Below are positions 1-10,488 of a stretch of 64,000 nt of DNA, piece after piece. The notes under the pieces are model-generated. The model worked only from the letters and a program-made list of their open reading frames with translations. It did not search any database and was not told where the DNA came from. The translations under genes were made by a program, and so were the position numbers. Source of the DNA: Morinoia aosen (taxonomy: Eukaryota > Arthropoda > Malacostraca > Amphipoda > Talitridae); NCBI GenBank assembly GCA_030386875.1, contig CM059578.1, positions 19,515,009 to 19,579,008 on the forward strand. The letters are read 5' to 3'. Each line of letters starts with the position of its first letter. The stretch's first letter is position 1.

Positions 1-204
1 ACTTACTCTCTTCCTTGCCAACGCAACGGAAACCTTTCTTGTTTCGTGAACTTATTTCCTAGCTTGCTGTTCCTGTGCACCTTGTGCGCAGATTCCGCGT
101 TCCTCCAACTCCACACTAAATGGTGCCTTCTTCTTTCCTCTCTTGGAACATCTTTGTCGTAGTTGCGGGAGGCTAAAACTTTCCTATATAATGATAATAA
201 TTGA
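1..204 (+). repeat. SINE-like retroposon copy 1, cut by window start
   Basis: This is the 3' two thirds of a repeat found seven times here (also 361, 6466, 50623, 51510, 54135 and 54521). Recognisable internal words are ATTCCGCGTTCC, TAAATGGTGCCTTC and GGGAGGCTAAAAC. It ends in an AT-rich tail with TAA-like units, which sets the orientation: the tail is the 3' end. It has no coding capacity; the short minus-strand open frame over it is also present in other copies and is a by-product of the repeat. The 5' part lies outside the window. Retroposition is inferred from the 13-bp target duplications of the copies at 6466 and 51510. Confidence 0.75.
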
Positions 205-360
205 GTCATGGAATATCATTGTGCTATGTTGTTCTGAGGACTATGCCCCGTGACCACTCTTATCGCCCTCCCGTCATTGAAATGTCACGCCTAGCGTTAG
301 CACTACTCGATTGCCTCTTATGTTTCCGGTATGAAGTCTTTCTTGTCGTGCTGTGATATA

Positions 361-432
361 TAAATGGTGCCCTCCTCCTTCCTATCTCAGAGCATCTTGT
401 CGTGGTTAAGGGAAGCTAAACCCCTCTCGTGT
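361..432 (+). repeat. SINE-like retroposon fragment, copy 2
   Basis: A short piece of the same family carries the AAATGGTGCC, CTCCTTCC and GGAAGCTAAA words in the same order and strand as copy 1. Both ends are lost. The sequence from 432 to about 700 shows no recognisable gene or repeat. Confidence 0.5.
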
Positions 433-764
433 AACAACGAATACTGTGTTATGAATTCCGTCACTAGACTATCACACCTAGTTCTAACATTATTTAGCTG
501 TTATCTGTGTTTTGCTCAAGATGTAGGATGCTCCTTTCTCGTCATGCAGCACCGTATAAATTAATTGTTCATTCGACTATTGGGGTTTTTGTCACGTAAT
601 TCCTAGCCCGAGTCTGAATCATATTTGTCTGGGCAGATACACGGAACCAGGGGATAAGAAACAAAAAACCTGAAGAGACCTCGTTTCCCTTTGGGCATCC
701 TACCGAGTTCCGTTCAATGGCGTGCCGAAGCGAAGATCAATTCCGCTAGCGCACGACATTACAC

Positions 765-905
765 GTTTAATTTGAATTTGACTTGCATTAATTTGAACTT
801 GACTCGGATTAAACCTGACTCGGATTAATTTTAATCTGACTTGGATTGAATTGAACTTATCTTGGATTAAATTGACCTTGACTTTGATTAATTTGAGATA
901 AAAAA
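765..905. repeat. Degenerate minisatellite, TTGACTYGGATTAA-type units
   Basis: About six to seven diverged units of roughly 20 bp repeat the pattern AAYTTGACTYGGATTAATTT. Because unit spacing is uneven the array shifts frame, so the 78-residue minus-strand open frame with repeated QV/QI motifs is a product of the repeat and not a gene. Its word content (TTGAAC plus TTGGATTAA) is loosely like the decayed end of the arrays at 61-63 kb. Confidence 0.6.
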
Positions 906-939
906 TGTGTAGTAAAAAACTAAAAACTTCGGCCAAAAC

Positions 940-1062
940 CCCGGTTTAGAGCACTATTTTGCCGGGGCCGGGGCCGGGGTCTGCAAAAATTGTCGGGGCT
1001 TGCCGAGGCCGGGGTCAGCCAAAATGGCCGGGGTTGGCCGGGGCCGGGGCCCCGGTCGGTCT
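940..1062. repeat. CCGGGG-rich hexamer block, possible transposon end
   Basis: The words GGCCGGGG and GCCGGGGCC recur about eight times in 120 bp, starting near AAACCCCGGTTT. Hexamer repeats like this sit just inside the ends of the other hAT-like elements here (GGTATC at 3649 and 7750, GACTCC at 20330 and 44063), so this may be the end of a third such element. No opposite end or target duplication was found, so the assignment is inference. The open frame from 1000 is not credible as a gene. Confidence 0.45.
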
Positions 1063-1753
1063 ATATCTAGAACCCGCTGGCTCCCAAGCTTAAATTTTTA
1101 TCTTCGCATTACGAGCCTGAGTAACGAGTTTCAGCGGGTGTTGAAGAGTAGAAATACTTTTCAATTTCTTTATGTCCCCGAAGTCACCGTAAACTGTACA
1201 ACAAGGGTATCAGTAGATAAGAGAAAAACTGAGCATGATACAGGGAGTATTTAACTAGTTGCTAATCTAAATAATACATTTTACTGCAACGGATCCATCA
1301 CGGGGTCACACCAGATTTATAACACAAACAGTTGAGCCCTACATACGAGTTGTATGTCTACACGGATAAATAATTCCGAGAACTGTATGATACAAGATGG
1401 CTAATCGCATACATTAACTATCAAGTATGGGTGCAGGGCTCTGCTCGCATGCTTGTAGTCTGACATGTAGACGTGAAGTTGCCAGAAGGTTTCCGTGGAT
1501 GGTAAAAAATTCCCATCGCAAAAGGTACCAAATTGAATCAAAAAGTAACAAAACCTGAAAATCGTCAAATAAATAATTTAATATTGAAGGAAGTGTTTAA
1601 TAACCTTTCAAAAAGTAGCTCCTTATTCAGCACTGGTGTATAAGTCCTCTTGCGTCATCAATTTTAGTAATTCTTGAGGAGGCTGCCATTTCATGCAGTT
1701 AGTGCCACTAAGTAAACTTTTGGAGTACAGAAGTGCGTTTAAAGTTTCTGTTT

Positions 1754-2345
1754 TCAACAGAGACCTAGTGAAAATATTCTTTCGGCACAGGCTGAGGAAT
1801 GAGGCAACGCGAGTAGGCTCATGATTAACTTTGATAACAGTGGAGATCGAAGTCCATCACCGCACTTTTCTTTTGAAACAGTGTACCAGAAGTTTTCAGG
1901 TTCTTCGTCAGTTATACGGTTCGTGTCCTCCAAGGTGAGCTCTCGCCACTCGGTATTCAGTGTTTCGAACTCTTCTTCAGAAATGATGTTAGGAAATTTT
2001 AAGGCAAGAGGAGTGATGGAGGCAGGTTTTCCCCCATTAACGTTGGCGGGGTCCATAGCCTCAAGTAATTCCAACTTTTTAAGCATTTCATTCGAGAGAA
2101 AACGGCTAAACATTTCTTTCATTACTCGCACATAAAAGTTCAAGATGTTTACTCGAAATTGTTTCAGGTCCTCGTCAGAAATTTTTTCAGAATTCTCGCA
2201 ATAAACAGCTTCTATTTTGGCCCCATGTTTATTTTTCACAATTGGAAGGAAGACCGAAGGATCATTAACAGTAATTTCTGCTAGATCCTTATTTTTTATT
2301 ATTTCTCGTTTCACAAAGTAACTCAGTATATTTTTTACAGAAATA
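1754..2345 (-). pseudogene. hAT transposase C-terminal segment (longest open piece)
   Basis: This is the longest uninterrupted part of the relic, 186 residues from the internal Met at 2314, open a few codons further upstream. It ends with the hAT dimerisation motif (LPHSSACAERIFS), in which the P-H-S and E-R-x-F-S residues are the family signature. A stop follows immediately only because the frame is lost; the conserved tail continues in another frame to 1623. Part of the 1623-8796 relic. Confidence 0.8.
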
Positions 2346-2601
2346 TTTATAGAACTCTTCAGTTTGTGCAGTCGAAAGGTCTCAGTTTGAAATTCAAGGT
2401 TAATCTTGAATTGGGTAATATGAAGGCCAAGAATAAATAATACATCTTATTTTGTGGGTTCCGCAATTGTTCTAATATTGCTGCAGCCGACTTGACATTA
2501 TCTTCTGATGCTGCTGATGTGAAGAATAAAGTGAGAGCTGCCCACTGATCCAGAATTCTCTTTACAACTTGCTCAAGCGACAGCCATCTAGTGCAACTTA
2601 A

Positions 2602-3112
2602 GCCCCGTCTACACTATCAAACTTTTCGTCAATCACGAACACACCAAAACGCGAACAAAAACACGAACTTTTCCTAACCGTGTCCAGACGTCCAGACTAC
2701 GTGTTCGTCGGTGTGAAGTTATTCGCGTTGTTCAGTGTTCATTTTAATTAAATTAACAATTAAATCTAAACCTAACATACTCGGTCATAGCTGAATAACA
2801 TGGAATAACAACGTTACGTAGTTAATTTTGGAAAATAAATATCCATGCCGCCCTACAATTAACTACATTTGCACCAAAAACAAGATTAAATCGATAAAAT
2901 AGAAAAAATCCACAGAAACCAAGTAATTCGATCGCAGAACCACCGTCCACAATACATAATCAAGCGAGTTTGCTGTTTGAACGAAGTTCGTGTTTTCCAA
3001 CACGATGGAAAACACAAACACACCGAATATGCAAACTTTTCATCTGTGTTCGTGTTCGCGGACTGCCGAAAAACACGAACTTCGGCCGAAAGATTGATAG
3101 TGTGGACGGGCC
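2602..3112. mobile_element. 511-bp MITE with TTAA flanks, inserted in the hAT relic
   Basis: The ends are inverted repeats (left GCCCCGTCTACACTATCAA, right TTGATAGTGTGGACGGGCC) that extend inward with frequent matches around CACGAACTTCGGCCGAA and CGTGTTCGTG. Both sides carry TTAA (2598-2601 and 3113-3116). The hAT protein breaks exactly here, between a KILHL segment and SCTRWL. A TTAA duplication points to piggyBac; a 3-bp TTA or TAA duplication with a GGGCC-type end points to PIF/Harbinger. The sequence cannot decide, because TTAA contains both. The overlapping short open frames have no family resemblance. Confidence 0.85.
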
Positions 3113-4886
3113 TTAAGATGCAAGATTTTTCTTGGGTCGGTGTCTGTAAACTTTTGAAATTCTTTATACTCATTAAGACATTTGGGACTATGTGCTATGT
3201 ATGAGTAAATATTTCGAGCTAAATCTTCCAACTCGTTCGAGAGTTCTAAGCAAGTCTTGGAAGCGCGCAGGTGCATTGAATGGCATACGCAACCTTGAAC
3301 ATAATTTTTTTTAATGCTGGGACCTTTACTTTCGGCAAATGTTGATCACCGTTTTTCCAGCCCATCATGACACTTGCGTTATCGCTTGGAAACCCAATAA
3401 GATTATCAAAGGAATGCCATGTTTTTCAAAAAAGGTAGTCAAAGAATCAAAAATTCCGTTAGCGTTACAATCCATTACCTCAATTAAAGCCAAAAATTTA
3501 TCCACAGTTTTTTGCCCATCAAGATCATAATATCTGGCAACCAAAAAAAGTTGTTTAGTAGTGGAAACATATGTGTTTTCATCGATAAATAACGTAAATT
3601 TTGTTTTCGTTAATTTTGCAGTAAGTTCGTTTAAATAATGCTTACCAATAGTGATGTACCGATGTATCGGTATCGGTATCGGCAGTATCGGCCATTTTTA
3701 GTGGTATCGGTATCGGTATCGGCAAATTCCGGCCGATACTTTACCGATACTTTCCAAAAATACGTATTTTATCATTCAAATGAAGGTCATAAATCCTGAA
3801 AGTAAAAGTATTTAACCTAATAATACCCGTTGTGTGTTTATTTATATATTTATTTGGTGTCCGCGTTGTGTGATTTTGCGGTATCATGGATACCGAATTC
3901 CTCAGTGTAACATTAAAAGATGGCGTTTCCATGCATTTAAATCTTTGACATTTTATCAGGATAGGTTTTGTTAGGATAGGATAGCTTAGATTAGGATAGG
4001 CTAGGTTAGCACAGGCTAGATAATACTGTCAGAATTTTTTCTCGGGTCCGCCTAGCTTAACGATGACATTGTCCATGGAATCTCCGCGGGTCCTGCTACT
4101 ATCTAATAATACCCTTGGTTTATTTGGAGTCCGCTTCTTCCATTTTCTTTGTCACGCTCATGAGGAGAGGTATAGTGACCGATACGAGTTTCACCAGTGC
4201 GTAAGAACAAGAATATTTTTCATCACGAGCGCTGTTAGGATGAATACATTCGTTGGGCATTACATTTGGAAAATTTGTTCAAGAAAGTTAGTGAGTCCCG
4301 TAATTTTTGACGGGCTGTGCGTACTTGTAATCAAATAAAGAGCCTATTCATACCTAGTAAATTAGATAGCTAACTGTTGAATTATAGCGTTCAATCAGGC
4401 CCGCTAACTGAATTCACTACTTTGAATTCCCGATGAGTCACGGTCATAACTGAAAGCTATGTAAAATGAATAGTTAAACCCTGTAGCTACATAAAATTTT
4501 TATACTTTTACGACTAAACCTTTATAGTTTGACCTAATGTCCATATCTTAAAGTATGTGACAGGCTAACAAAAACCCAACCCAATTTAATAAAGTTGAAG
4601 GTGCATTTGAAAGTTTTTGTGAATTTAATATAGAAATTGCCGAAAATTCTATTTTAATTTAGCTTGTAAATCGCCAAATATTACGAAGCTAATAATTTAT
4701 TTTAACTTATCATGCATATCACCGTTCATTACGAATCTTGCATTTTTCTTCTATGTTAAGATGTTTGACCAATTCACGAACAATCTTATAGTTCAATACA
4801 TCTGAACGGGTCAGTTGATTGCTTTCATCGCAACTTGATGAATTTAAAAACGAGGAAAATTCCAATGAACTTAATCATATTTACTA

Positions 4887-4925
4887 GGAATACGTTTCGG
4901 AGTCCAGCTCCATCATCAGTTCGTA
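4887..4925 (-). ncRNA. Hammerhead-ribozyme-like motif, left arm of palindrome
   Basis: On the minus strand the core reads CUGAUGA, then a GGAG/CUCC hairpin (stem II, loop CUGGA), then GAAA, then CGUA. The three bases before CUGAUGA (GAA) pair with the three after GUA (UUC), and a further UUAC/GUAA pairing follows after a small internal loop, as in stem I of a type I hammerhead with an open stem I. Stem III would be only a C-G pair, so cleavage as a monomer is doubtful; a dimer may be needed. The fold was made by eye. The core order and the immediate pairing on both sides of the core are what support it. Confidence 0.55.
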
Positions 4926-5890
4926 AAATTAAAATTCATTACGACTACAATAAAAGAAAAAAGAAAATGTTGGACACAGTCATTAAAAAAAATCACGAAA
5001 ACAAAAAAATCAAAACATGTCCAAGAGAAAGTAAAATCGACATGATCTACTTCCAATTTACGATGGGTAGGAACTGTCAGAATTGTTGAGGGCCAGTTCT
5101 CGTTTAAAAATATGTAGCGACTCTGAAATTCTGAGGTCACATGTAGTTGAAGATGAATCTAAGATTTTGAAGTCCGCAGAGGATATCGGTTCGTTGCATT
5201 TTACTGCGTGATTACGTACGAATTGTGCGAATTCATTCCCCGTGCGGAAGCTTCAACCCCTATGTTCGGCCATTCTGATATAAAAATTTTGTGCCGTAAT
5301 GCCGACGTACGATGATGTGCACTGCACACAACTGTAAGAATAAATCAGAAAGGCTCTTTCTTCATCAAAAGCGTATCCTTGTACCGGAATTGTATAATTT
5401 TATGGTTGCTTCATTTTTCCGGTACAAGGATACGCTTCCGATGGAGATGCGAACCTCGATCTCTGATTTATTTTTAACAGTTATACAGTTGTGTGCAGTG
5501 CACATCATCGTACGTCGGCATGACGTCACGAAATTTTTATAACAGAATGGTCGAACATTGGGGTCGAAGCTTCCGCGCGGGGAACTAATTAGCTTACTCC
5601 TCGCACTCCGCAGTACGTAATCACGCAGTAAAATGCAACTAAATCTTAGATTCGGCTTCAACTGCATGTGACTTCAGAATTTCAGAGTCGCTACATATTT
5701 TTAAACGAAAACCGGCCCTCAACAATTCTGATAGTTCCTACCCATAACAAATTGTAAGTAAATAGTAATCTTGTCGATTTTAGTTTTTCTGGGACATGTT
5801 TCAATTTTATTTTTATTTTCTTGATTTCCTTTAATGACTGTATCAAACATTTTGCTTTATCTTTTATTGCAGACATAATGATTTGTAAAT

Positions 5891-5930
5891 TTACGAACTG
5901 ATGATGGATCTGGACTCCGAAACGTATTCC
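5891..5930 (+). ncRNA. Hammerhead-ribozyme-like motif, right arm of palindrome
   Basis: This is the inverted partner of the motif at 4887-4925. CUGAUGA, GAAA and CGUA are preserved, and GAA/UUC still closes stem I. Stem II is weaker here (GGA/UCC, with the fourth pair lost by a G to U change). This copy is probably less stable than the left one. Confidence 0.5.
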
Positions 5931-6465
5931 TAATAAATATGATCAAGCTCCTTGAAATTGTTGTTTTTAAATTCTTCATCTTATAGATGGTTGCGTGTTT
6001 GCGGATATTTTCGGTTTCGGGGCTTACCGAATTTTAATATTTTCTTTCGCTAAAGTATGTACTCGTATTTGGTGTGAATAACACGAAAATGACAATCCTT
6101 TTTTGGAGAAACTATTGTTTTGGTCCACTTTTGGAGCCAGTTGCTATTATAGCTAGTCTACATTACGTTGCAATACGATTAGAAACACATATCTATTGAA
6201 TGGATTCCATTTTGTTGTTTTTCTCAACAATATAGTTAACATAGCAAGAGCATTTCATTTTCCACAATCGGAAACTTTTTTGTCAATATTTTTGTATTAT
6301 TAGATATATAAGGTAAATTTTATTATAACTCCCATGTAGGAGTTATAATGGTTTTATTTTAACACAAGTGTACACGGCCCGCCAAAAAATGGGATTCAAA
6401 ACTTTTCATGAACGAATTTTCAAGATTTAGATGATAAACAAATACAATACATCCATCCTAACAGT

Positions 6466-6781
6466 GATTAGATTAGATTAGTCTTTAGTTTTAGCCTCCC
6501 TACCCAGCAACAAATGCAATCCATAGAGAGGAAGGAGGAAGGCACCATTTAGTATGGAGTTAAGGAAACGCGGAATCTATGCAGAAAGGCATAAAAACAA
6601 TAAGTTGGGAAAGAAGATCATGAAACAAGACCAAAGTTGAAGAAGAGAGTAGTAGGTGTTGAAGAACAGGACAGCAGTAAACCGAAAAAAGGTGGTCTTT
6701 AACATAACAAAAATATTTTATTTCAACAAAAAGAAGGCCTACCTAACTCTCAGCTCGGGCCCTCACATTGTCCCCCTGGGA
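6466..6781 (-). repeat. SINE-like retroposon copy 3 with 13-bp target duplication
   Basis: A minus-strand copy of the 7-member family is flanked by the exact duplication CCATCCTAACAGT (6453-6465 and 6782-6794). This shows LINE-type target-primed insertion. Its 3' tail (plus-strand left side) is TAATC-like. The 5' end is truncated compared with the copies at 51510 and 54521, a usual outcome of incomplete reverse transcription. It lies inside the 4.1-kb hAT-like element and splits a module also seen at 20.7 and 44.4 kb. Confidence 0.85.
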
Positions 6782-8055
6782 CCATCCTAACAGTACCCGC
6801 GATGAAAAATATTTTTCGCACCGTTGAAACTCGTATCACAGATACGGCCATTATAACTATCCTTATGAGCGTGAGTGACAGAGAAATGGAAGAAACAGAC
6901 ACCAAACAAATAAACCAAGGGCAAGGGTATTATTAGGTAGCAGCATGACCCATGGAAATGCCGAGGACAATGTCATCGTTAAGCTAGATGGACCCATGGA
7001 AAAATTCCGTTAACATTATCTAACTTATGCTATCCTAATTCTATGTCGTGACTCGCACCGCCGCAAAGCACGTTCACGACGAGAAGGCCTAGCGATCGTC
7101 ATTACAGGTAGCAACTGCGGTTCTTGTAGACCCTACACCACTAATGCGTTTTCCACCGTTGCCAATACGTAGAACGGAAAGTCGGGTAGGTTTAAAATGT
7201 TTATGCCGAACACATATGCACAAGAACACACAAAACTCTCTTGACTCGGAGTTCCCCTCCGGTGACAAATCACCATTACTCAAAAATGATTACTTCGGGC
7301 ACAGCTATTCACCAAATTACTATATTTAATTTAATGTCTTTTAATTATTCAATATGGCCTGAAAGCTGCACAAAAGCGACATGGTTAGGAAAATGCGCAA
7401 ATTACGGCGATCACAACAACCTATCCAATACTACTAACCTATCCTGATAAAATTTCAAACATATCATTGCATGTACAGACGATCTTTCAATGTTACACTG
7501 AGGAATTCGGTCTCCGTGATACCGCAAACTCAGACATCCTATGTTTCTTAAGAAGCGGACACCGAACTAATAGGTAAACTAACATACAACGGGTATTATT
7601 AGGTTAGATGATTGTAAAAGTATCGGTATCGGTAGTAGTATCGGTCAAAGTATCGGTATTTTCAAGTATCGGAGTATCGGTATCGGTATCGGCCAAAAAA
7701 TGGGTATCGGTATCGGTATCGGCCAAAAAAATGGTATCGGTACACCACTACTTACCAATGACAGCACGAAACACACCGGTGCCTTTCGTTCAGCCGCATT
7801 TGATGTCCCCACTGATTGAGGATTCTTCGCAAACATTAGCAACTAACCCAGGTAAGTGGTCCAAAATAGAGACATGTAAGTTGGGTTCTGCGACGAAGAC
7901 ACAAAGTTTTAGTTCAGTTGCAGCAACTTTGTTTGAGCGAAGCGTTGACGTACTGGGTTGCACGAAGTCAGTCACCTTTAAGCACTTGTTAATAGTACGC
8001 TCATTTTTTTGTGCCTTTCTGTATTTCCATGTCTTTCAATCTTTGTTATTCCACC

Positions 8056-8595
8056 GGTCAATATTGAATATAATGTTGTCAACGAATTTCCTAATTTCGT
8101 AGGTATAGATAGGTAATATAGTCGATTTTAAGACGTTTTACATGAATGGCAATGTGCCCGGAAATGCTTATTTTTGGAGATATTTAACTTTGAAGTTAAA
8201 GGAACGTCGTTTATAAAATTGAACAAACGGAGAGGTAAATAAGCAGAAATCAGGTTCTGACGTAACGATAGGTAAGGTTAGGTTTGGTAAAGTTAATTTA
8301 GTTAAGTATCCTAACCTAAGTAAGCCTAAAATATCTTAATTTAACTCAACCATACCGAGGCCGATGACTCCCGCCAAAAAACTTGGCGTGGTCCGCGTCC
8401 GCAAAACGCCGGAAGAGCCATATCGAAACTGCCGTTAATGCTATTCTTACCTGGCGTTATTTATCCTATATCTCCTAAACTAAGCATTTCCGGGCACATT
8501 GTCATTCGTGTAAAACGTCCTAAAATCGACTCTATTACCTATCTATACCTACGAAATTATGAAATTCGTTGACAACATTATATTCAATATTGACC
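8056..8595. mobile_element. 540-bp element with about 130-bp terminal inverted repeats
   Basis: The ends start GGTCAATATTGAATATAATG and are nearly perfect inverted repeats to about 8185 and from about 8470. The exact 8-bp duplication ATTCCACC flanks it (8048-8055 and 8596-8603). An 8-bp duplication fits hAT or P-type transposases; the family is not resolved. The central 280 bp is AT-rich with GGTAAGGTTAGG-like words and no coding region. The element separates the ELAGG and ITKIERH parts of the hAT relic and is therefore younger than it. Confidence 0.85.
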
Positions 8596-8796
8596 ATTCC
8601 ACCAGCTAATTCACAATTGCAAACTTGCAATATGCTTTATTTTCATCTCCTTTACTAACTTGAATCCAAGCTGAAAATCTTTCATCGTCAAGCCATTCTT
8701 TTCTGAGCATTCGTTGGTAAATGTTAGCTAGTTTACATTTTTTGTGGGTGTTATGTTAATATCACTTCCCAAATTATCTCTTTTTGCACTCATCAT

Positions 8797-9359
8797 GGAA
8801 TTATGGCTTTATAACTCGCAAAATTATAAAGATGAACTGATAAGATGCTATTAACTGAGTGGAAAGCACAAGCGAACTGAACTGCGGAACCACTTTCACA
8901 GACGCAACTCAACTCAATGAATCATTGCATCATTTGACAGTTACCGGCGAACGTTTCCGAACTCGACCATACGAGTTATGAACGAGACAAGGTGCGGTTG
9001 AAACGACTCTGTAGTCAGCACGAGTGTCTACGGAAACGGGAGCCTCTTAAAGAATTATTAGCAGAAATTTCAAAAAGTAACAGCATTTGTCGAATTCTGT
9101 CGAAGTCGTAACAAAAGTAACAACATAAGGATCTGATCGCAAAAAGAAACACTTTTGTTACGAACGTAACACTTCAGGCAACCCTTCAGTTGAAGTGAGT
9201 GAGTGCTCATCGCAGTGTCCCTTGTCTCTTTCCGACATGGTCGAATCGCAGCAAAGCTCGGTAGCCACTCCGCCAACTGGCTGGTGTGCAGGAATGGGAG
9301 GCACTATGAGAGGCGTGCTGGCGGTTATCACCGCGTTTTTTGCCGAGTTTATCAGGGCC
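8797..9359. other. No gene recognised
   Basis: This stretch upstream of the hAT relic probably includes its 5' non-coding end. The word AAAGTAACA recurs (9075, 9112) and also occurs near 1545 on the other side of the relic, but no convincing terminal repeat or target duplication could be drawn. Short open frames at 9070-9385 show no family resemblance. Confidence 0.4.
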
Positions 9360-9895
9360 TTAACCTGTTAATTAAAGGTTATTGACATCATATGATGTCC
9401 GCGCGTGTCGCTTTCTACCGGCGACTGGCATATGATGTCACGCTGTTTATTTGTTCAATTAGCGTTGTCACTGACATCATTTGATGACTAGTGGCAGAAT
9501 GTGCATCTGGCAACCATCTGAAGCTGCTGTCGAGCTCATCGCATTCGTCAGTCACCGTTTTTCCTTTACTTGCTGCGGTTGTGCTTGTGCTTCCTCTCCC
9601 TGTCAGGTTCCGTTCTTCACTCTTATATGCCTTCAATATGGCGCAAAGAAAGTTTCTAACAGAAGATGAACTTCAAGATGCCTTACAGGAAGTACTAAGT
9701 GACGTCGAATCAGATGTTAGTATGAGCAGTGATTCGGACAATAAATCAGTCTCTTCATTCGAAAGTGTATCAAGAAAGAGATGTGATAGTTTATCCTGCT
9801 GACTGGACGAGCACAGGGAAAGCACGTATGCCATTCGCATTTACTACAGATTCTGGCGTGAAGTTTGAAATTGAAGACAAAAACTCAATACAACG
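9360..9895 (+). mobile_element. 5' end of a dead piggyBac element
   Basis: A TTAA at 9360-9363 is followed by CCTGTTAATTAAAGG, then by three copies of a CATCATATGATG-like palindrome (9384-9399, 9429-9440, 9473-9487), then by the start of a piggyBac-type transposase at 9638. The 5' end begins with CC after TTAA, as in piggyBac. Homology stops near 9895, so the catalytic domain and the 3' end are missing. Confidence 0.6.
9638..9895 (+). pseudogene. piggyBac-like transposase N-terminus, frameshifted
   Basis: The frame from 9638 starts MAQRKFLTEDELQDAL, an acidic leader typical of piggyBac-like transposases, with Asp/Ser-rich sequence to about 9770. It then loses frame; the continuation YPADWTSTGKARMPF and a following FTTDSGVKFEI segment, which resemble the start of the piggyBac core, are in another frame (from about 9775). 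Nothing resembling the DDD catalytic core follows. The start ATG was chosen because the conserved leader begins there. Confidence 0.6.
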
Positions 9896-10014
9896 AATGC
9901 ATGAAACTCGGTGCGGTAAACACGGAAAATCCGTCGCAAGTAGTGACCGCCTGCAAGCGACTCCGTGCTTGACCGGTGACCGCGTGCATGGCGCCGCTCG
10001 AGTGGCGGGCGCTA

Positions 10015-10170
10015 AAGCTGAGTGTAGACGGAGGGTGCATTCCCCGGGGCAACGCCTTCCCTCCCCGCCTCTAAAAAAAATCCTCCGATCTAATGCCTCC
10101 CACCCGTTCCCCAGGCGTGTTGTCGAAGCTGTCGTGCTGCTGGAAAAACTCACTGGTGAGTCGGGACTCG
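10015..10170. repeat. GC-rich interspersed repeat, also at 53.2 kb
   Basis: The words AGACGGAGGGTGC, GGGGCAACGCC, CTCCCCGCCTC and CTGGAAAAACTCA recur in the same order in reverse orientation at about 53220-53355. A shorter related piece is at 13925-13980. It is far more GC-rich than its neighbours. Its class is unknown; the overlapping open frames on both strands are not supported. Confidence 0.5.
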
Positions 10171-10488
10171 GGGCGACAATGCAGTAATGACAGCCTTGAG
10201 AGTCGGATGCATCTCTCAGTTGCTCTGCCGTCATGTCCTCATGCCTTATTCCAACCCAAGAATTTTTCCCTGATCCAGAAAAGTGGCCGAGGGTCAAAGT
10301 TTTAGTATTGATAGATTTGTTGCCGGCAAGGCGTCAGTCTAATTGTATTTATTGCGCCTGTAAATATAATTTATTTATTAATTACTATCGCTGAAATAAT
10401 TTTCGATTGAATCCAAAAGTACATACCTGTAACAATCGTAACACAAATTGTTCGCTGTTATGGTATTATTAAGGGGACGGTGCGGGGG

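Larger units (their letters stand above)
4830..5980. repeat. 1.15-kb palindrome with Penelope-type ends
   Basis: The two halves are imperfect inverted copies with a centre near 5402 (GCGTATCCTTGTACCGGAA against TTCCGGTACAAGGATACGC) and a short unpaired loop. Both outer ends carry the same module, which includes a hammerhead-ribozyme-like motif (see 4887-4925 and 5891-5930). Penelope-like retroelements are known to carry hammerhead motifs in their terminal repeats and to insert as inverted or partial copies, so this may be two head-to-head Penelope fragments. No reverse transcriptase is present. The short frames inside are not genes. Confidence 0.7.
3649..7750. mobile_element. 4.1-kb foldback hAT-like element with GGTATC subterminal repeats
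   Basis: The element starts TAGTGATGTACCGATG and ends with the inverse of TAGTGGTGTACCGATAC. It is flanked by an exact 8-bp duplication, CTTACCAA (3641-3648 and 7751-7758), as expected of hAT transposition. Just inside each end are tandem GGTATC/GATACC hexamers. Further inside, large inverted segments pair (about 3770-3950 with 7440-7620, and 4060-4320 with 6790-7000), so the element is a foldback. It contains no transposase. It was itself invaded by the palindrome at 4830-5980 and the SINE at 6466-6781. It interrupts the hAT relic, so it is younger than that gene. Confidence 0.85.
1623..8796 (-). pseudogene. hAT-type (DUF4371-like) transposase relic, split by three insertions
   Basis: Read on the minus strand with the three inserted elements skipped, one protein of the DUF4371/ZNF862-like hAT group can be followed from a possible Met at 8796 to a stop at 1623. 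Landmarks are MLRKEWLDDERFSAW near 8715, ITKIERHGNTERHKK near 8030, HLPGLVANVCEESS near 7840, a segment with SDNASVMMGWKNGD near 3370, SKTCLELSNELEDLARNIYS near 3230, SCTRWLSLEQVVKRILDQW near 2590, and the hAT C-terminal dimerisation motif LLALPHSSACAERIFS near 1790, followed after a frameshift by LLSGTNCMKW. Defects seen are frameshifts near 1752, 8620 and 8720, an in-frame TGA near 7785 where Arg is expected (CGA to TGA), and a one-base misfit at the 2600 junction. The gene is dead. Its own terminal repeats were not found. Confidence 0.85.

Noticed and set aside
7608-8102. 164-residue plus-strand frame starting with VSVSV repeats
   Set aside because: It begins in GGTATC hexamers and continues opposite the hAT transposase relic.
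9729-10297. 152- and 168-residue frames on opposite strands
   Set aside because: Only the first part of the plus frame is piggyBac-like; the rest runs through a GC-rich interspersed repeat with few stops by composition.
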